DNA of 54,366 bases. Source: an uncultured Agathobacter sp. GTDB lineage: Bacteria; Bacillota; Clostridia; Lachnospirales; Lachnospiraceae. Shown in pieces: positions 1 to 7,540 of this stretch. The translations under genes and the position numbers were made by a program. Numbering within the stretch: position 1 is the stretch's first letter; each line of letters starts with the position of its first letter. The notes under the pieces are model-generated. The model worked only from the letters and a program-made list of their open reading frames with translations. It did not search any database and was not told the DNA's origin. The stretch covers positions 1-54,366 of the forward strand of contig CALWLL010000058.1 of NCBI GenBank assembly GCA_944381555.1, written 5' to 3'.

Positions 1-1
1 A

Positions 2-538
2 GGACTTGAACGCCCCGATAGTGGTAAAGTGTTTTATGATGGGGTAGATATTACTGCCCTTTCTGATGATAAATTAACTGCATTCCGTAAGGAAAACATA
101 GGTTTTATTTTTCAGCAGTATTATTTGCTGCCAAACATGGATGTTGACAAAAATGTAAAAATGGGAGCAGATTTAGCAGGCAATAAAGATTATAAGGAAA
201 TCATCGAAGCTGTTGGGCTTAGAGAAAAACTACACAAATATCCGAGCGAACTTTCAGGCGGTGAACAGCAAAGGGTTTCTGTTGCAAGAGCATTGGCGAA
301 AAAACCCAAGGTACTGTTTCTCGATGAGCCGACAGGGGCATTAGATGAGTTGACAGGCCGACAGGTACTGGATTATATCTGCAAGTTAAAAAGCAGGTAT
401 GGCTTTATGATTGTAATGGTAACACACAATTTGAATATTGCAGAAATGGCTAAAACGGTCATCAGAATGAACAGTGGCAAAATATCGGACATTTATCAAA
501 ACGATATTCAAAAGACTGCCTTTGAGATTGGATGGTGA
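2..538 (+). CDS. ABC transporter ATP-binding protein (MacB/LolD/BceA type), 5' end cut by window
   Basis: The reading frame is open from the first bases of the window, so the N-terminus and Walker A lie outside. What remains shows the Q-loop region ([10 protein letters not shown]), the signature [10 protein letters not shown], Walker B followed by the D-loop ([12 protein letters not shown]) and the switch histidine in MVTHN. This order and wording are typical of ATPases that work with FtsX/MacB-type permeases in peptide sensing, antimicrobial-peptide export or lipoprotein release. The permease gene starts 4 bases after the stop, so the two form one operon. The substrate cannot be told from the sequence. 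The base composition is AT-rich compared with the housekeeping genes further right. Confidence 0.9.
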   Translation, partial: GLERPDSGKVFYDGVDITALSDDKLTAFRKENIGFIFQQYYLLPNMDVDKNVKMGADLAGNKDYKEIIEAVGLREKLHKYPSELSGGEQQRVSVARALAKKPKVLFLDEPTGALDELTGRQVLDYICKLKSRYGFMIVMVTHNLNIAEMAKTVIRMNSGKISDIYQNDIQKTAFEIGW

Positions 539-542
539 CGAT

Positions 543-1690
543 ATGCTTATTGGAATAAAAAGTACATCAAAGCTCATTGGTATTTCTATTGTTTCCTGCT
601 GTGCTGTACTTGTATGTACAATGTTTTTGAACTTTTATTTTGACATCCAGTCTATTGAGAGTGAGATAACATCGGAATTATCTATGGTTTTTTACAATGC
701 GCAGGTTTCGACAGCAAAAGTCGTTTGTCTTGTGAGCGGCGGTTGTTTGTTAATAACTTTGGTTGTTATGCTGATGTTTTATATCAAGCATTATATTGAT
801 ACCCACAAAAAGGAACTTGGTATATTAAAGGCTTTGGGCTATTCAAACCTAAAAATTGCAAAGAATTTCTGGGTATTTGGAATCAGTGCATTTATCGGAA
901 CGGTAATAGGATTTAGTGGCGCATTTCTTCTGATGCCGAAGTTTTATGCTCTTCAAAATGAAGATAACATGCTTCCAGAAATAGCGATACACTTTCATCC
1001 GACTATTTTGCTTTATTTCGTAGTATTGCCGACCATATTTTTTTCGGTACTTTCGATTGGCTATGCCTGGTACAAATTGCATACGCCGGTATTACTGTTT
1101 CTGAAAGATAACCTGCAGGTTACTGCGAAATTGCCCAGACACAGAACTGAAAAAAACAGAGAGGTTTCATTTATAGGGGACTTAAAAAAGAATACTCTGA
1201 AATCTAAAAAATCGCTTGTGTTTTTCATTATTTTTGCTTCGTTTTGTTTTTCTGCTATGACGCAGATGTCGTTTAGTATGAAAGATTTGTCGAGTGAAAT
1301 GATGGGGCAATGATGCTCATGATCGGTCTTGTTCTGGCATTTACGACATTATTTCTTGCTATCATGACAGTAATAAAAGGAAACACCAAGACAATCGCTA
1401 TGATGAGGGTTTTTGGTTATTCTCAAAAAGAATGCTGCAAGGCAATTCTTGGTGGGTACAGACCAATATCCTATATAGGTTTTGCTCTTGGAACAATATA
1501 TCAGTATACATTGCTTCGGATTATGGTTGATATTGTATTTAAAGATGTGGATGGCGTTCCTGCTTATGCGTTTGATTTTCCAGGCATGTTCCTTTCACTT
1601 GTTACTTTTATTATCGTTTATGAAATCCTGATGCTTGTGTATTCCGACAGAATAAAGAAGATTTCAATCAAAGAAATAATGATTGGATAA
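543..1690 (+). pseudogene. FtsX-type ABC permease, split by a one-base frameshift
   Basis: Two adjoining reading frames make up one FtsX-like permease. The first (543-1313, 256 codons from ATG 543) has a membrane segment near its start, a long segment before the conserved 'HKKELGILKALGYS' motif and further segments. The second (1310-1690) has the matching motif of the second FtsX module, 'GNTKTIAMMRVFGYSQKE', and ends in ISIKEIMIG, a usual terminus. At 1304-1307 there are four G; one more G would join the frames as ...EMMGAMMLMIG... with no residue lost. The stop of part one overlaps the ATG of part two (ATGA at 1310-1313), so coupled translation into two half proteins is possible. It may be a true pseudogene, a phase-variable tract or a sequencing error. 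Confidence 0.75.
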
Positions 1691-1722
1691 AAAAGGGGGG
1701 CATATCAAAAGTTATGCACCCC
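1689..1722 (-). terminator. Rho-independent terminator of the first ABC-F gene
   Basis: Read on the minus strand, GGGGTGCAT and ATGCCCCCC form a stem with one mismatch, followed directly by TTTTTT. It lies just after the stop of the minus-strand ABC-F gene. On the plus strand there is no T-run, so it mainly serves the minus strand. Confidence 0.75.
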
Positions 1723-1733
1723 ATTGCCTGTTC

Positions 1734-3284
1734 TTATGCTCTGTCATTCAGTAATTGCAATCCATTGCTGTTTAATTCGTATACTTTATCACACACCTCA
1801 TCAATGTATTTCCTGTCATGAGAGATACTAATAACCGCTCCGGGAAATTCCCGGAGCATTTTTCTTATTACAGGCCCCGACAGGGGGGAAAAATTTCTTG
1901 TCGGTTCATCTAATATAAGAACATTTGCTCCACTTAAACTCATATTTAAAAGAAGCACTTTAGCCTTCTGACCTCCGGATAATTCCTGTATCGGATGCTC
2001 CATTTCGTCAGCAGTGAATTTAAGAGAACCAAGATATGTCCGGATTCTTGTCCGTTCTTCCTTATCTTTGGATTTGTCCAGAAAATCAACAGGCGTCACA
2101 GCCGGGTTAAGTATATCCTCATAGTTTTGTGGCATATATTCTGCCTTAATATCCTTTCGGCTTAGGAGTTCTTCGGCAATCTTTCTTAGGAGAGTGGTTT
2201 TTCCGGCGCCATTGGCTCCAACAATACATATCTTTTCCCCACCCTTTATTTTCAGATTAATATTTTCAGCCAAAGTCTTCTTGTTATCCAAAGTCATAAG
2301 CGTAGAAAGTTCAAATGCAATGACTGTTTTTCCGGCGGGAATGTATGCGTTTTTATCTCCCAGTTTGAAAAAGATTGCTTCTTCTTGTTCCGGCATTTCC
2401 GTCATATGTGCATCCTCTTTTTCAAATCTTCGTCCGATGGACTTAACGGTATGCATTTTATCCTTGAGATTTTTTGCTGTGGCCGGATCCTGTCGGGAAC
2501 AGTTTTCTAATGCGCTATTTACGCGCTGCAAGATTTTTCTGTATTTTTCGTCCCGGATTTTTTTCTCTTTGCGATCATGCAGTGCCTGCTGTTCCTGTCG
2601 TTTAAATTTATGGAGACGTTCTTCTATATACCTTTTATAGGGCAGCTTCGCAACGGTATATCTTGCTTTTGTTTTCCGCATAATCTGCTCAATATGAATT
2701 ACCATATTAGCCGTGCGTTCTATCAGCGTTTCATCATGTGAAATAAAAAGTACAATATGCTCCCAGCTATTGATGATTTTTTCAAGAAGCTCAAGCGTTG
2801 CGATATCAATATCATTAGAAGGCTCATCCAACAAAAGAACGGTTACATCCTGAATAAAAATCCGCATGAGCGAAACCTTAACTCTTTCGCCGCCTGAAAG
2901 ACTTCCCATTTTCTGTTCACTATAGAACAACTCCGTTGTCATTCCAAATTTCCCTGCAATGACAGCCAGCTCTCTTGGTGTTTTATTCCAGAACAATTCC
3001 TCCTCAGAAAAATACTCATAAATAGTCTTTTGCTTATCTTCCTCGGGCATTTCCTGAGGAAGATAACCGAATCGCTCTCTACCGCTTACTTTTTCGCCTT
3101 CCGCTTCGACATAGCTTTCTATAAGCGAGGGATTATAGATCCATTTCATTAACGTCGATTTTCCATTGCCCTCTTCTCCGATGATGACTGCTTTATCGCC
3201 ATCGTTTAGAACCAGATTAAAATCTTCCAGTATAACCCTTAAATCTTTTTTATGCGTCAAATTTAATTTTTTTATCTGTAACAT
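1734..3284 (-). CDS. ABC-F ATPase, antibiotic-resistance-like (ribosome protection)
   Basis: This is a 516-residue protein with two ABC domains and no membrane segments. Domain 1 has Walker A GEEGNGKST at about residues 36-44, signature LSGGERVKVS near 129 and LLDEPSNDID near 151-160. A charged linker rich in K, R and E follows. Domain 2 has Walker A GANGAGKTT and the unusual Walker B tail DEPTRNFSPLSG, which I know from Lsa/Vga/CplR-like clostridial ABC-F proteins. Such proteins bind the ribosomal E-site and displace lincosamides, pleuromutilins and streptogramin A; that activity here is inferred. The start at 3284 is chosen for its ribosome binding site (AAAGGAG, 8 bases upstream); an in-frame ATG at 3362 is upstream of it and lacks one. 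The long leader with a mini-ORF and hairpins suggests drug-inducible attenuation. Confidence 0.85.
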   Translation of the reverse strand: MLQIKKLNLTHKKDLRVILEDFNLVLNDGDKAVIIGEEGNGKSTLMKWIYNPSLIESYVEAEGEKVSGRERFGYLPQEMPEEDKQKTIYEYFSEEELFWNKTPRELAVIAGKFGMTTELFYSEQKMGSLSGGERVKVSLMRIFIQDVTVLLLDEPSNDIDIATLELLEKIINSWEHIVLFISHDETLIERTANMVIHIEQIMRKTKARYTVAKLPYKRYIEERLHKFKRQEQQALHDRKEKKIRDEKYRKILQRVNSALENCSRQDPATAKNLKDKMHTVKSIGRRFEKEDAHMTEMPEQEEAIFFKLGDKNAYIPAGKTVIAFELSTLMTLDNKKTLAENINLKIKGGEKICIVGANGAGKTTLLRKIAEELLSRKDIKAEYMPQNYEDILNPAVTPVDFLDKSKDKEERTRIRTYLGSLKFTADEMEHPIQELSGGQKAKVLLLNMSLSGANVLILDEPTRNFSPLSGPVIRKMLREFPGAVISISHDRKYIDEVCDKVYELNSNGLQLLNDRA

Positions 3285-3570
3285 ATAGGTTCTCCTTTCG
3301 CCTGTATTTAGAACAAAGTGTACGCCCGATACACACTTTTTTTTGCACGAGCGGTACCGCAAAATGCTTACTTCCCTTTCGTGAGATGCGCATCCTCAGC
3401 AGAGCGAAATAGACCTTTATATCTTTTTTCAAAAGAAAAAGGAAATGTCTCTTGCGATAATCCAACTTAAGCGTACACAAAATAAACCTGTCTTGCACAG
3501 GTTTTGCAATCGTATGTGTCTGACTTAAACCAAATTATCTGTTATACATTTCCTCACCTTACACATCATG
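3285..3570 (-). promoter_or_regulatory. Long leader of the ABC-F gene with possible attenuator hairpins
   Basis: About 285 bases separate a short leader ORF from the ABC-F start. On the minus strand there is a perfect 8-bp hairpin, AAACCTGT-GCAAG-ACAGGTTT (3484-3504), followed by TATTTTG. A second hairpin, AAAGTGT...ACACTTT (about 3316-3342), lies just before the ribosome binding site, and the palindrome GCGGTACCGC sits at 3351-3360. A leader peptide, hairpins and a resistance gene in this order match ribosome-mediated attenuation as known for vmlR, msrD and erm genes. The pairing scheme was judged by eye only. Confidence 0.5.
3525..3569 (-). CDS. Possible 14-residue leader peptide upstream of ABC-F
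   Basis: A short ORF encodes MMCKVRKCITDNLV. GAAGGG lies a few bases upstream of the ATG pair and could serve as ribosome binding site. It ends about 20 bases before the perfect hairpin at 3484-3504. Its place suits a peptide on which a drug-stalled ribosome would change folding of the downstream leader. There is no homology evidence, and ORFs of this size arise by chance. Confidence 0.35.
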   Translation of the reverse strand: MMCKVRKCITDNLV

Positions 3571-3701
3571 TGCCCTTCTTTATTCTGTTGTTATGGTAAC
3601 ATATTATAATTTGTCTGTAAATGATGAACTTTCCTTCGGGTTGCACAGTTTTATCCACAATTTCCAGAGACTGCCCGCCCGTCATCCATGACTCTTTAAA
3701 A

Positions 3702-3742
3702 TACCAGATATGTATGGATAATCCTGTACAATCTGGTATAAT
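3702..3742 (+). promoter_or_regulatory. Promoter -10 overlapped by an 8-bp inverted repeat
   Basis: TATAAT at 3737-3742 is a good -10 for the following GNAT gene; no good -35 is seen. TACCAGAT (3702-3709) and ATCTGGTA (3731-3738) form a perfect inverted repeat whose right arm runs into the -10. This placement suits a repressor site. Confidence 0.5.
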
Positions 3743-3782
3743 ATAGAAACAATAAATAAAAGGATGAGGTGGGACTTCTCAA

Positions 3783-4238
3783 ATGAATTATGAAATAGTA
3801 CGGCTGACAGATAAGCCGCAGATGAAACAGCAAGCCGCACAATGGTTCCACGAGAAATGGGGGATTCCATTAGAGGCTTATCTGGAGAGCATAGATGATT
3901 GTCTTAATAAAGGAAATGCAGTTCCCCAATGGTATGTTGTTGTGGAGAAGAATAGAATCATTGGCGGGGCAGGAGTTATTGAGAATGATTTTCATGACAG
4001 AAAAGACTTAACCCCGAATGTTTGTGCTGTTTATACGGAAGAAGACAGGAGGGGGAAAGGCGTAGCCGGTGCATTACTAAATTATGTATGTGCAGATATG
4101 AAGGAAAAAGGGATGGATACCTTGTATCTTGTAACAGACCACACCTCCTTTTATGAGCGTTATGGATGGGAATTTTTATGTATGGTGCAGGGAGACGGGG
4201 AGATGGAGATGACAAGAATGTATATTCACAGAAGTTAA
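3783..4238 (+). CDS. GNAT family N-acetyltransferase
   Basis: This 151-residue protein has the size and layout of a single-domain GCN5-related acetyltransferase. The acetyl-CoA pyrophosphate-binding loop is seen as EEDRRGKGVAGALL near residues 81-94, and the C-terminal 'SFYERYGWEF' is the usual strand before the last helix. It would transfer an acetyl group from acetyl-CoA to an amine; the substrate is unknown. It follows its own promoter with a perfect inverted repeat and is followed by a second GNAT about 130 bases on. A GGATGAGG-type ribosome binding site precedes the ATG. Confidence 0.88.
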   Translation: MNYEIVRLTDKPQMKQQAAQWFHEKWGIPLEAYLESIDDCLNKGNAVPQWYVVVEKNRIIGGAGVIENDFHDRKDLTPNVCAVYTEEDRRGKGVAGALLNYVCADMKEKGMDTLYLVTDHTSFYERYGWEFLCMVQGDGEMEMTRMYIHRS

Positions 4239-4367
4239 ATGGATAATACACAATTGCGGCCGGAGAAGGGCTGCCTTATGTCCGGAGGGCAGAAAGAAAA
4301 GGTTGTATTTCAGGGGAAAAGAGTGATGAAAGCGCAGAGAAAATCATTTCTCAGAGAGGAAGAAAAC

Positions 4368-4826
4368 ATGGAGATTCGCAAATACGAGCCATCCGATTGT
4401 GAAGGTCTGGCGGAGTTGTTTTATAATACCGTACATACGGTCAATGCAAAAGATTATACAAAAGAGCAGTTAGATGTATGGGCCACAGGGCATCTGGATT
4501 TAGAAAAGTGGAATCAATCACTTCTGGAACACTTTAGTATTGTTGCGGTTGAGGATAAAATCCTTGTAGGTTTTGGAGATATTGATAAAACCGGCTATCT
4601 TGACCGTTTATATGTTCACGCGGACTATCAGGGAAAAGGAATCGCTACTGCTATCTGCGAACAATTAGAGCAAGCGGTTCGGGGAACTATTCATACCCAT
4701 GCTTCGATTACAGCAAGACCTTTTTTCGAAAAAAGAGGGTATAAAGTTGTAAAAGAACAGAAAGTAGAGAGGCAGGGAATTTACCTGACAAACTTTGTTA
4801 TGGAAAAAATTGTCAGGTTTAAATAG
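4368..4826 (+). CDS. GNAT family N-acetyltransferase
   Basis: A 152-residue acetyltransferase. The start at 4368 is preceded by GAGAGGAAG; an in-frame ATG at 4239 would add 43 residues that do not look like a GNAT N-terminus. The acetyl-CoA loop is VHADYQGKGIATAI, followed by 'ARPFFEKRGYKVVKEQKV' and a C-terminal strand 'LTNFVMEK', features of the YafP/ElaA-like group that acts on small molecules. Whether it shares a transcript with the GNAT upstream is unclear, as the 129-base gap holds no clear terminator or promoter. Substrate unknown. Confidence 0.85.
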   Translation: MEIRKYEPSDCEGLAELFYNTVHTVNAKDYTKEQLDVWATGHLDLEKWNQSLLEHFSIVAVEDKILVGFGDIDKTGYLDRLYVHADYQGKGIATAICEQLEQAVRGTIHTHASITARPFFEKRGYKVVKEQKVERQGIYLTNFVMEKIVRFK

Positions 4827-4922
4827 TAAAAAGGAAAGAATTATAGTAAAATAATACCAGCACTGGTTGTAAGGACCGGTGGGAAAATATGTAACGTACC
4901 AACACCCAGGGAGGTAAAATAT

Positions 4923-5702
4923 ATGAAGAAACTTTTAACAACATTATTGCTTATTACTATGCTTTTATCCGTAACGAAGTGTGGAACGGGTGTTTCGGGA
5001 CTTCAGGAAGAGGAAACAATAAGTGCAGAAGAATATCCAAGGCTGTTAGCCAGAAAAATTTGGAAGCATCCTGTGATAACTTGTGAAGCAGATGAGAAAT
5101 GTACGCAATTATTATACTTATCCACTTTTGGAAAATGCTGCTATTATGAAGAATGCGGCAAAGGAATTGGAAATTCTCTGTCTTATAAGAATTACTCATA
5201 TGATGAGGAAACGGGAATCATTACCATATATGGAGAAGATAAAACAGCAGAAGTGGGAGAAATGAAGATAATCCGCTATGATGATGAGATTTTGCTGCTT
5301 CAGACAGATATGGGAGTTGTGGAGTTTTATTATGATGGACCAGCTCCAAGTGTTTCGGAAGAATGCAGAGCCTACATGGATGGATACAGTTCTTATTGCA
5401 ACGTAGTAGATTTAAAAGGAGACTCTGTTTTGATTGGAGGGATACGTTATAGTGGAAATACCGATGAACTGGCAGAGGATAGGCTTGCTTCTGATGCACA
5501 AATCTATATATTGGATATTCAGACTCTTGTAATAGGTACTACGGAAACAAGTACCCATACATATACTGAAATTTCGAAGGAAGAATTGGGACAAGTAATA
5601 AGTGAGGAACCAAGCACTGCATTCATATGGTATAACGATAATTTAGAGGTTGAGAAAATTGTTTGTTACAAAGTGACAAGAACAACCCAAAGCAATAATT
5701 AG
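4923..5702 (+). CDS. Secreted or lipid-anchored protein of unknown function
   Basis: This 259-residue protein begins with MKKLL and a hydrophobic stretch, a typical export signal. A cysteine follows at residue 20 in SVTKC. Lysine before the cysteine is not usual for a lipobox, so lipidation is uncertain. The rest is acidic and strand-rich, with several cysteines between about residues 46 and 80 (CEADEKC, CCYYEEC) and no family I recognise. An AGGGAGG ribosome binding site precedes the start and a strong terminator follows, so it seems to be a single-gene unit. Confidence 0.6.
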   Translation: MKKLLTTLLLITMLLSVTKCGTGVSGLQEEETISAEEYPRLLARKIWKHPVITCEADEKCTQLLYLSTFGKCCYYEECGKGIGNSLSYKNYSYDEETGIITIYGEDKTAEVGEMKIIRYDDEILLLQTDMGVVEFYYDGPAPSVSEECRAYMDGYSSYCNVVDLKGDSVLIGGIRYSGNTDELAEDRLASDAQIYILDIQTLVIGTTETSTHTYTEISKEELGQVISEEPSTAFIWYNDNLEVEKIVCYKVTRTTQSNN

Positions 5703-5714
5703 AAACTTGAAAAA

Positions 5715-5750
5715 GAAACGCGGAAAGTCTTTTTGCTTTCCGCGTTTTTG
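5715..5750 (+). terminator. Rho-independent terminator
   Basis: AAACGCGGAAAG and CTTTCCGCGTTT pair perfectly around an 8-base loop, with a run of T at the end. It closes the 4923-5702 gene. Confidence 0.92.
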
Positions 5751-5835
5751 TGAACAGAAGGGAATCTTTCGGAGCAGCTTCTCTTTTGCACCGCTTTTTT
5801 ACAGAGGCATATACTAATACTATCAAAAGGATAGG

Positions 5836-6360
5836 ATGATTATGATGTCTGAAAACAAAATGTATTTTACACAGTTGGATATTTTATGGAAAATATTTTC
5901 GGAAACTCCGGCTGCTGCCGCGCATATTCAGGGAAACATGGAATATCCCGAAATTAGAGGCGTGGCGCAGTTTTATCAGACGCCCCAGGGGGTACTTGTT
6001 GTGACAGAAGTGATGGGGCTGCCGGTGGGAGAGGATATCTGCAGACAGGGAATATACGCGGTGCATATTCACAATGGTACTTCATGCACCGGAAATGAAA
6101 GCGACTCTTTTGCAAATGCCATGAGCCATTATAACCCAAACAATTGTGACCACCCGTATCATGCAGGCGATATGCCGCCGCTATTTGAAAATGACGGGTA
6201 CGCACTGACGGTTTTTGTCACCAACCGGTTTAGAGTGGAGGATGTGATTGGTAAAACGGTAATCGTGCATGATAATCGTGATGATTTTACATCACAGCCG
6301 GCAGGTGATTCAGGAAGAAAGATTGCCTGTGGAACAATAGAACCAATTATCATAAAATAG
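5836..6360 (+). CDS. Copper/zinc superoxide dismutase family protein
   Basis: A 174-residue protein with the Cu/Zn-SOD fold signatures. Likely metal ligands, numbered from the ATG at 5836, are H77 and H79 (VHIHNG), H98 (SHYNP), H106, H109 and D112 (DHPYHAGD) and H145 (IVHDNRDD). C84 and C165 match the conserved disulfide pair. The enzyme would convert superoxide to oxygen and hydrogen peroxide. There is no signal peptide, so it should be cytoplasmic, unlike most bacterial SodC. The residue just before IACG is Lys162 where the active-site Arg normally sits. The start is 5836 or the nearby ATG at 5845; AAAGG lies upstream. Confidence 0.85.
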   Translation: MIMMSENKMYFTQLDILWKIFSETPAAAAHIQGNMEYPEIRGVAQFYQTPQGVLVVTEVMGLPVGEDICRQGIYAVHIHNGTSCTGNESDSFANAMSHYNPNNCDHPYHAGDMPPLFENDGYALTVFVTNRFRVEDVIGKTVIVHDNRDDFTSQPAGDSGRKIACGTIEPIIIK

Positions 6361-6362
6361 TA

Positions 6363-6391
6363 TTGACAAGTTTTCTTGTCAATGTTAATAT
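6363..6391 (+). promoter_or_regulatory. Sigma-A promoter of the XRE gene with embedded operator
   Basis: TTGACA (6363-6368) and TAATAT (6386-6391) are separated by 17 bases. The -35 hexamer is part of a perfect inverted repeat, TTGACAAG-TTTT-CTTGTCAA (6363-6382), so a protein bound there would block RNA polymerase. Confidence 0.82.
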
Positions 6392-6398
6392 ACTAGCA

Positions 6399-6450
6399 TG
6401 ACAAGGAAACTTGTCAATTTGCAAAGGAAAGCTGTCAAATGAAGTTTGAC
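6399..6450 (+). promoter_or_regulatory. Second and third operator-like palindromes
   Basis: TGACAAG-GAAA-CTTGTCA (6399-6416) repeats the first palindrome's half-sites at the expected transcription start. GTCAAA-TGAAG-TTTGAC (6434-6450) is a third palindrome with the half-sites turned round. The centres lie at about 6372, 6407 and 6442, that is every 35 bases. Autoregulation by the XRE protein encoded next is the simplest reading. Confidence 0.7.
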
Positions 6451-6478
6451 GCATAAAACATGAGAAACGGAGGCACAT

Positions 6479-6694
6479 ATGCCGTTACTTAATCATTTAA
6501 AGGAATATCGGGCAAAGCTGGGTGTGAATCAACAGGAAATGGGGGCCTTAGTAGGAACCAGCCGGCAGACCATCAGCCAGATAGAAAGAGGAGACTATTC
6601 TCCATCGGTTACGCTGGCGCTTAAGATTGCAAAGGTATGTCATGCATCAGTAGAAGACATTTTTGTCTATGAGGAAGAGCCCGAGGAACCATAA
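6479..6694 (+). CDS. XRE-family helix-turn-helix regulator
   Basis: A 71-residue protein made of little more than a Cro/C1-type HTH: 'LGVNQQEMGALVGTSRQTISQIERG' spans residues about 14-38, and DYSPSVTLALKIAKV follows, as in the small regulators often placed next to ABC exporters or DUF3169 genes. A GGAGG ribosome binding site lies 7 bases before the ATG. The promoter in front carries repeated palindromes, so it most likely represses itself and the membrane and transport genes that follow. The inducing signal is unknown. Confidence 0.92.
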   Translation: MPLLNHLKEYRAKLGVNQQEMGALVGTSRQTISQIERGDYSPSVTLALKIAKVCHASVEDIFVYEEEPEEP

Positions 6695-6750
6695 GGATAA
6701 TATTTGAAAGAAGCGTAGGGGAGAAACACTTATTATGTGAGGAGATTGAC

Positions 6751-7527
6751 ATGAAAAAGGAAAATGCAGAAACCAAAAGAAAAACACTTATTAAATTCAT
6801 TATTTTGATGGTGTTATCCATGCTGGGCGGATTCATAAGCGCTATGGCGGTAAGCACGATTATCAATGTTGGGGAAGGCCATATGGATAGCATCGCGAAA
6901 GTAATTCAGATTGTATCCGCAGCAATCCCATTTATATATGTGCTATTAGATGCAGTCGTATTTGGATGCTCCTATATGTACTATTTCAAAGCGAAAAGAA
7001 TGGCGGCGAAGTGGGATGGGGAAGACGAAGATGTGATTGAGAATATTGAAACAAAATTAGGAATCGCAACTACTATGAATAGTATTTTTATGGTCATTCA
7101 TTACTTCTTTTTCTCGCTGACCGCAGAGATAGCATTTGGAGAAGAGTTTGTGCTGTCTTTAGCGGTATTTGCAGTAGCAATTCTGCTTATAGGATTGATT
7201 GCAGTGATTGTATTAACCGTACGGGTAGTCAATCTGGAGAAAAAGTTAAATCCGGAAAAGCGCGGAGACGCATTAGATACCGGGTTTAATAAAGTTTGGC
7301 TGGAAAGTTGTGATGAAGCACAGCAAAAGGTAATTTTCGAGGCAGGATATAAAGCTTTTAAGGCAGGACAGTATGCTTGTATGTTTATGTGGCTTATTAC
7401 ATTATTGGGACAGCTTTTCCTCAATACGGGTATTTTTCCGGTAATATGTGTATTTGCTATTTATGGAACATTAATAATAAGCTATTCTGTTGCAAGCATG
7501 AAGCTGGAAAAGAAGAACAATAAGTAA
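6751..7527 (+). CDS. DUF3169-like membrane protein
   Basis: A 258-residue protein with about six membrane segments: near residues 13-35 and 45-70, then 110-130, 135-155, and two close to the C-terminus (about 205-250). A charged loop (KWDGEDEDVIENIETKLG) lies after the second. The layout fits DUF3169, a family of unknown function that I associate with small XRE regulators and ABC-2 exporters. It sits 56 bases after the XRE gene and 13 bases before the first permease, which points to one operon. It may help sense or export the same compound. Confidence 0.7.
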   Translation: MKKENAETKRKTLIKFIILMVLSMLGGFISAMAVSTIINVGEGHMDSIAKVIQIVSAAIPFIYVLLDAVVFGCSYMYYFKAKRMAAKWDGEDEDVIENIETKLGIATTMNSIFMVIHYFFFSLTAEIAFGEEFVLSLAVFAVAILLIGLIAVIVLTVRVVNLEKKLNPEKRGDALDTGFNKVWLESCDEAQQKVIFEAGYKAFKAGQYACMFMWLITLLGQLFLNTGIFPVICVFAIYGTLIISYSVASMKLEKKNNK

Positions 7528-7540
7528 ACGGAGAGATAAC

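Noticed and set aside
2194-2640. 148-codon ORF opposite the ABC-F gene
   Set aside because: Exact antisense shadow of a well-supported ABC-F coding region; composition is that of a reverse frame.
3351-3360. GCGGTACCGC as a T-box antiterminator
   Set aside because: The full T-box GGTGG-ACCGCG bulge, specifier loop and AGAGAG-type motifs are missing, and the gene is not amino-acid related.
3250-3498. 82-codon minus-strand ORF in the ABC-F leader
   Set aside because: It starts at GTG inside a hairpin, lacks a clear ribosome binding site and overlaps the ABC-F start in another frame. More likely leader RNA than a gene.
6363-6450. Repeats before the XRE gene as a CRISPR fragment
   Set aside because: The units are palindromic operators of different lengths without spacer-like variable sequence.
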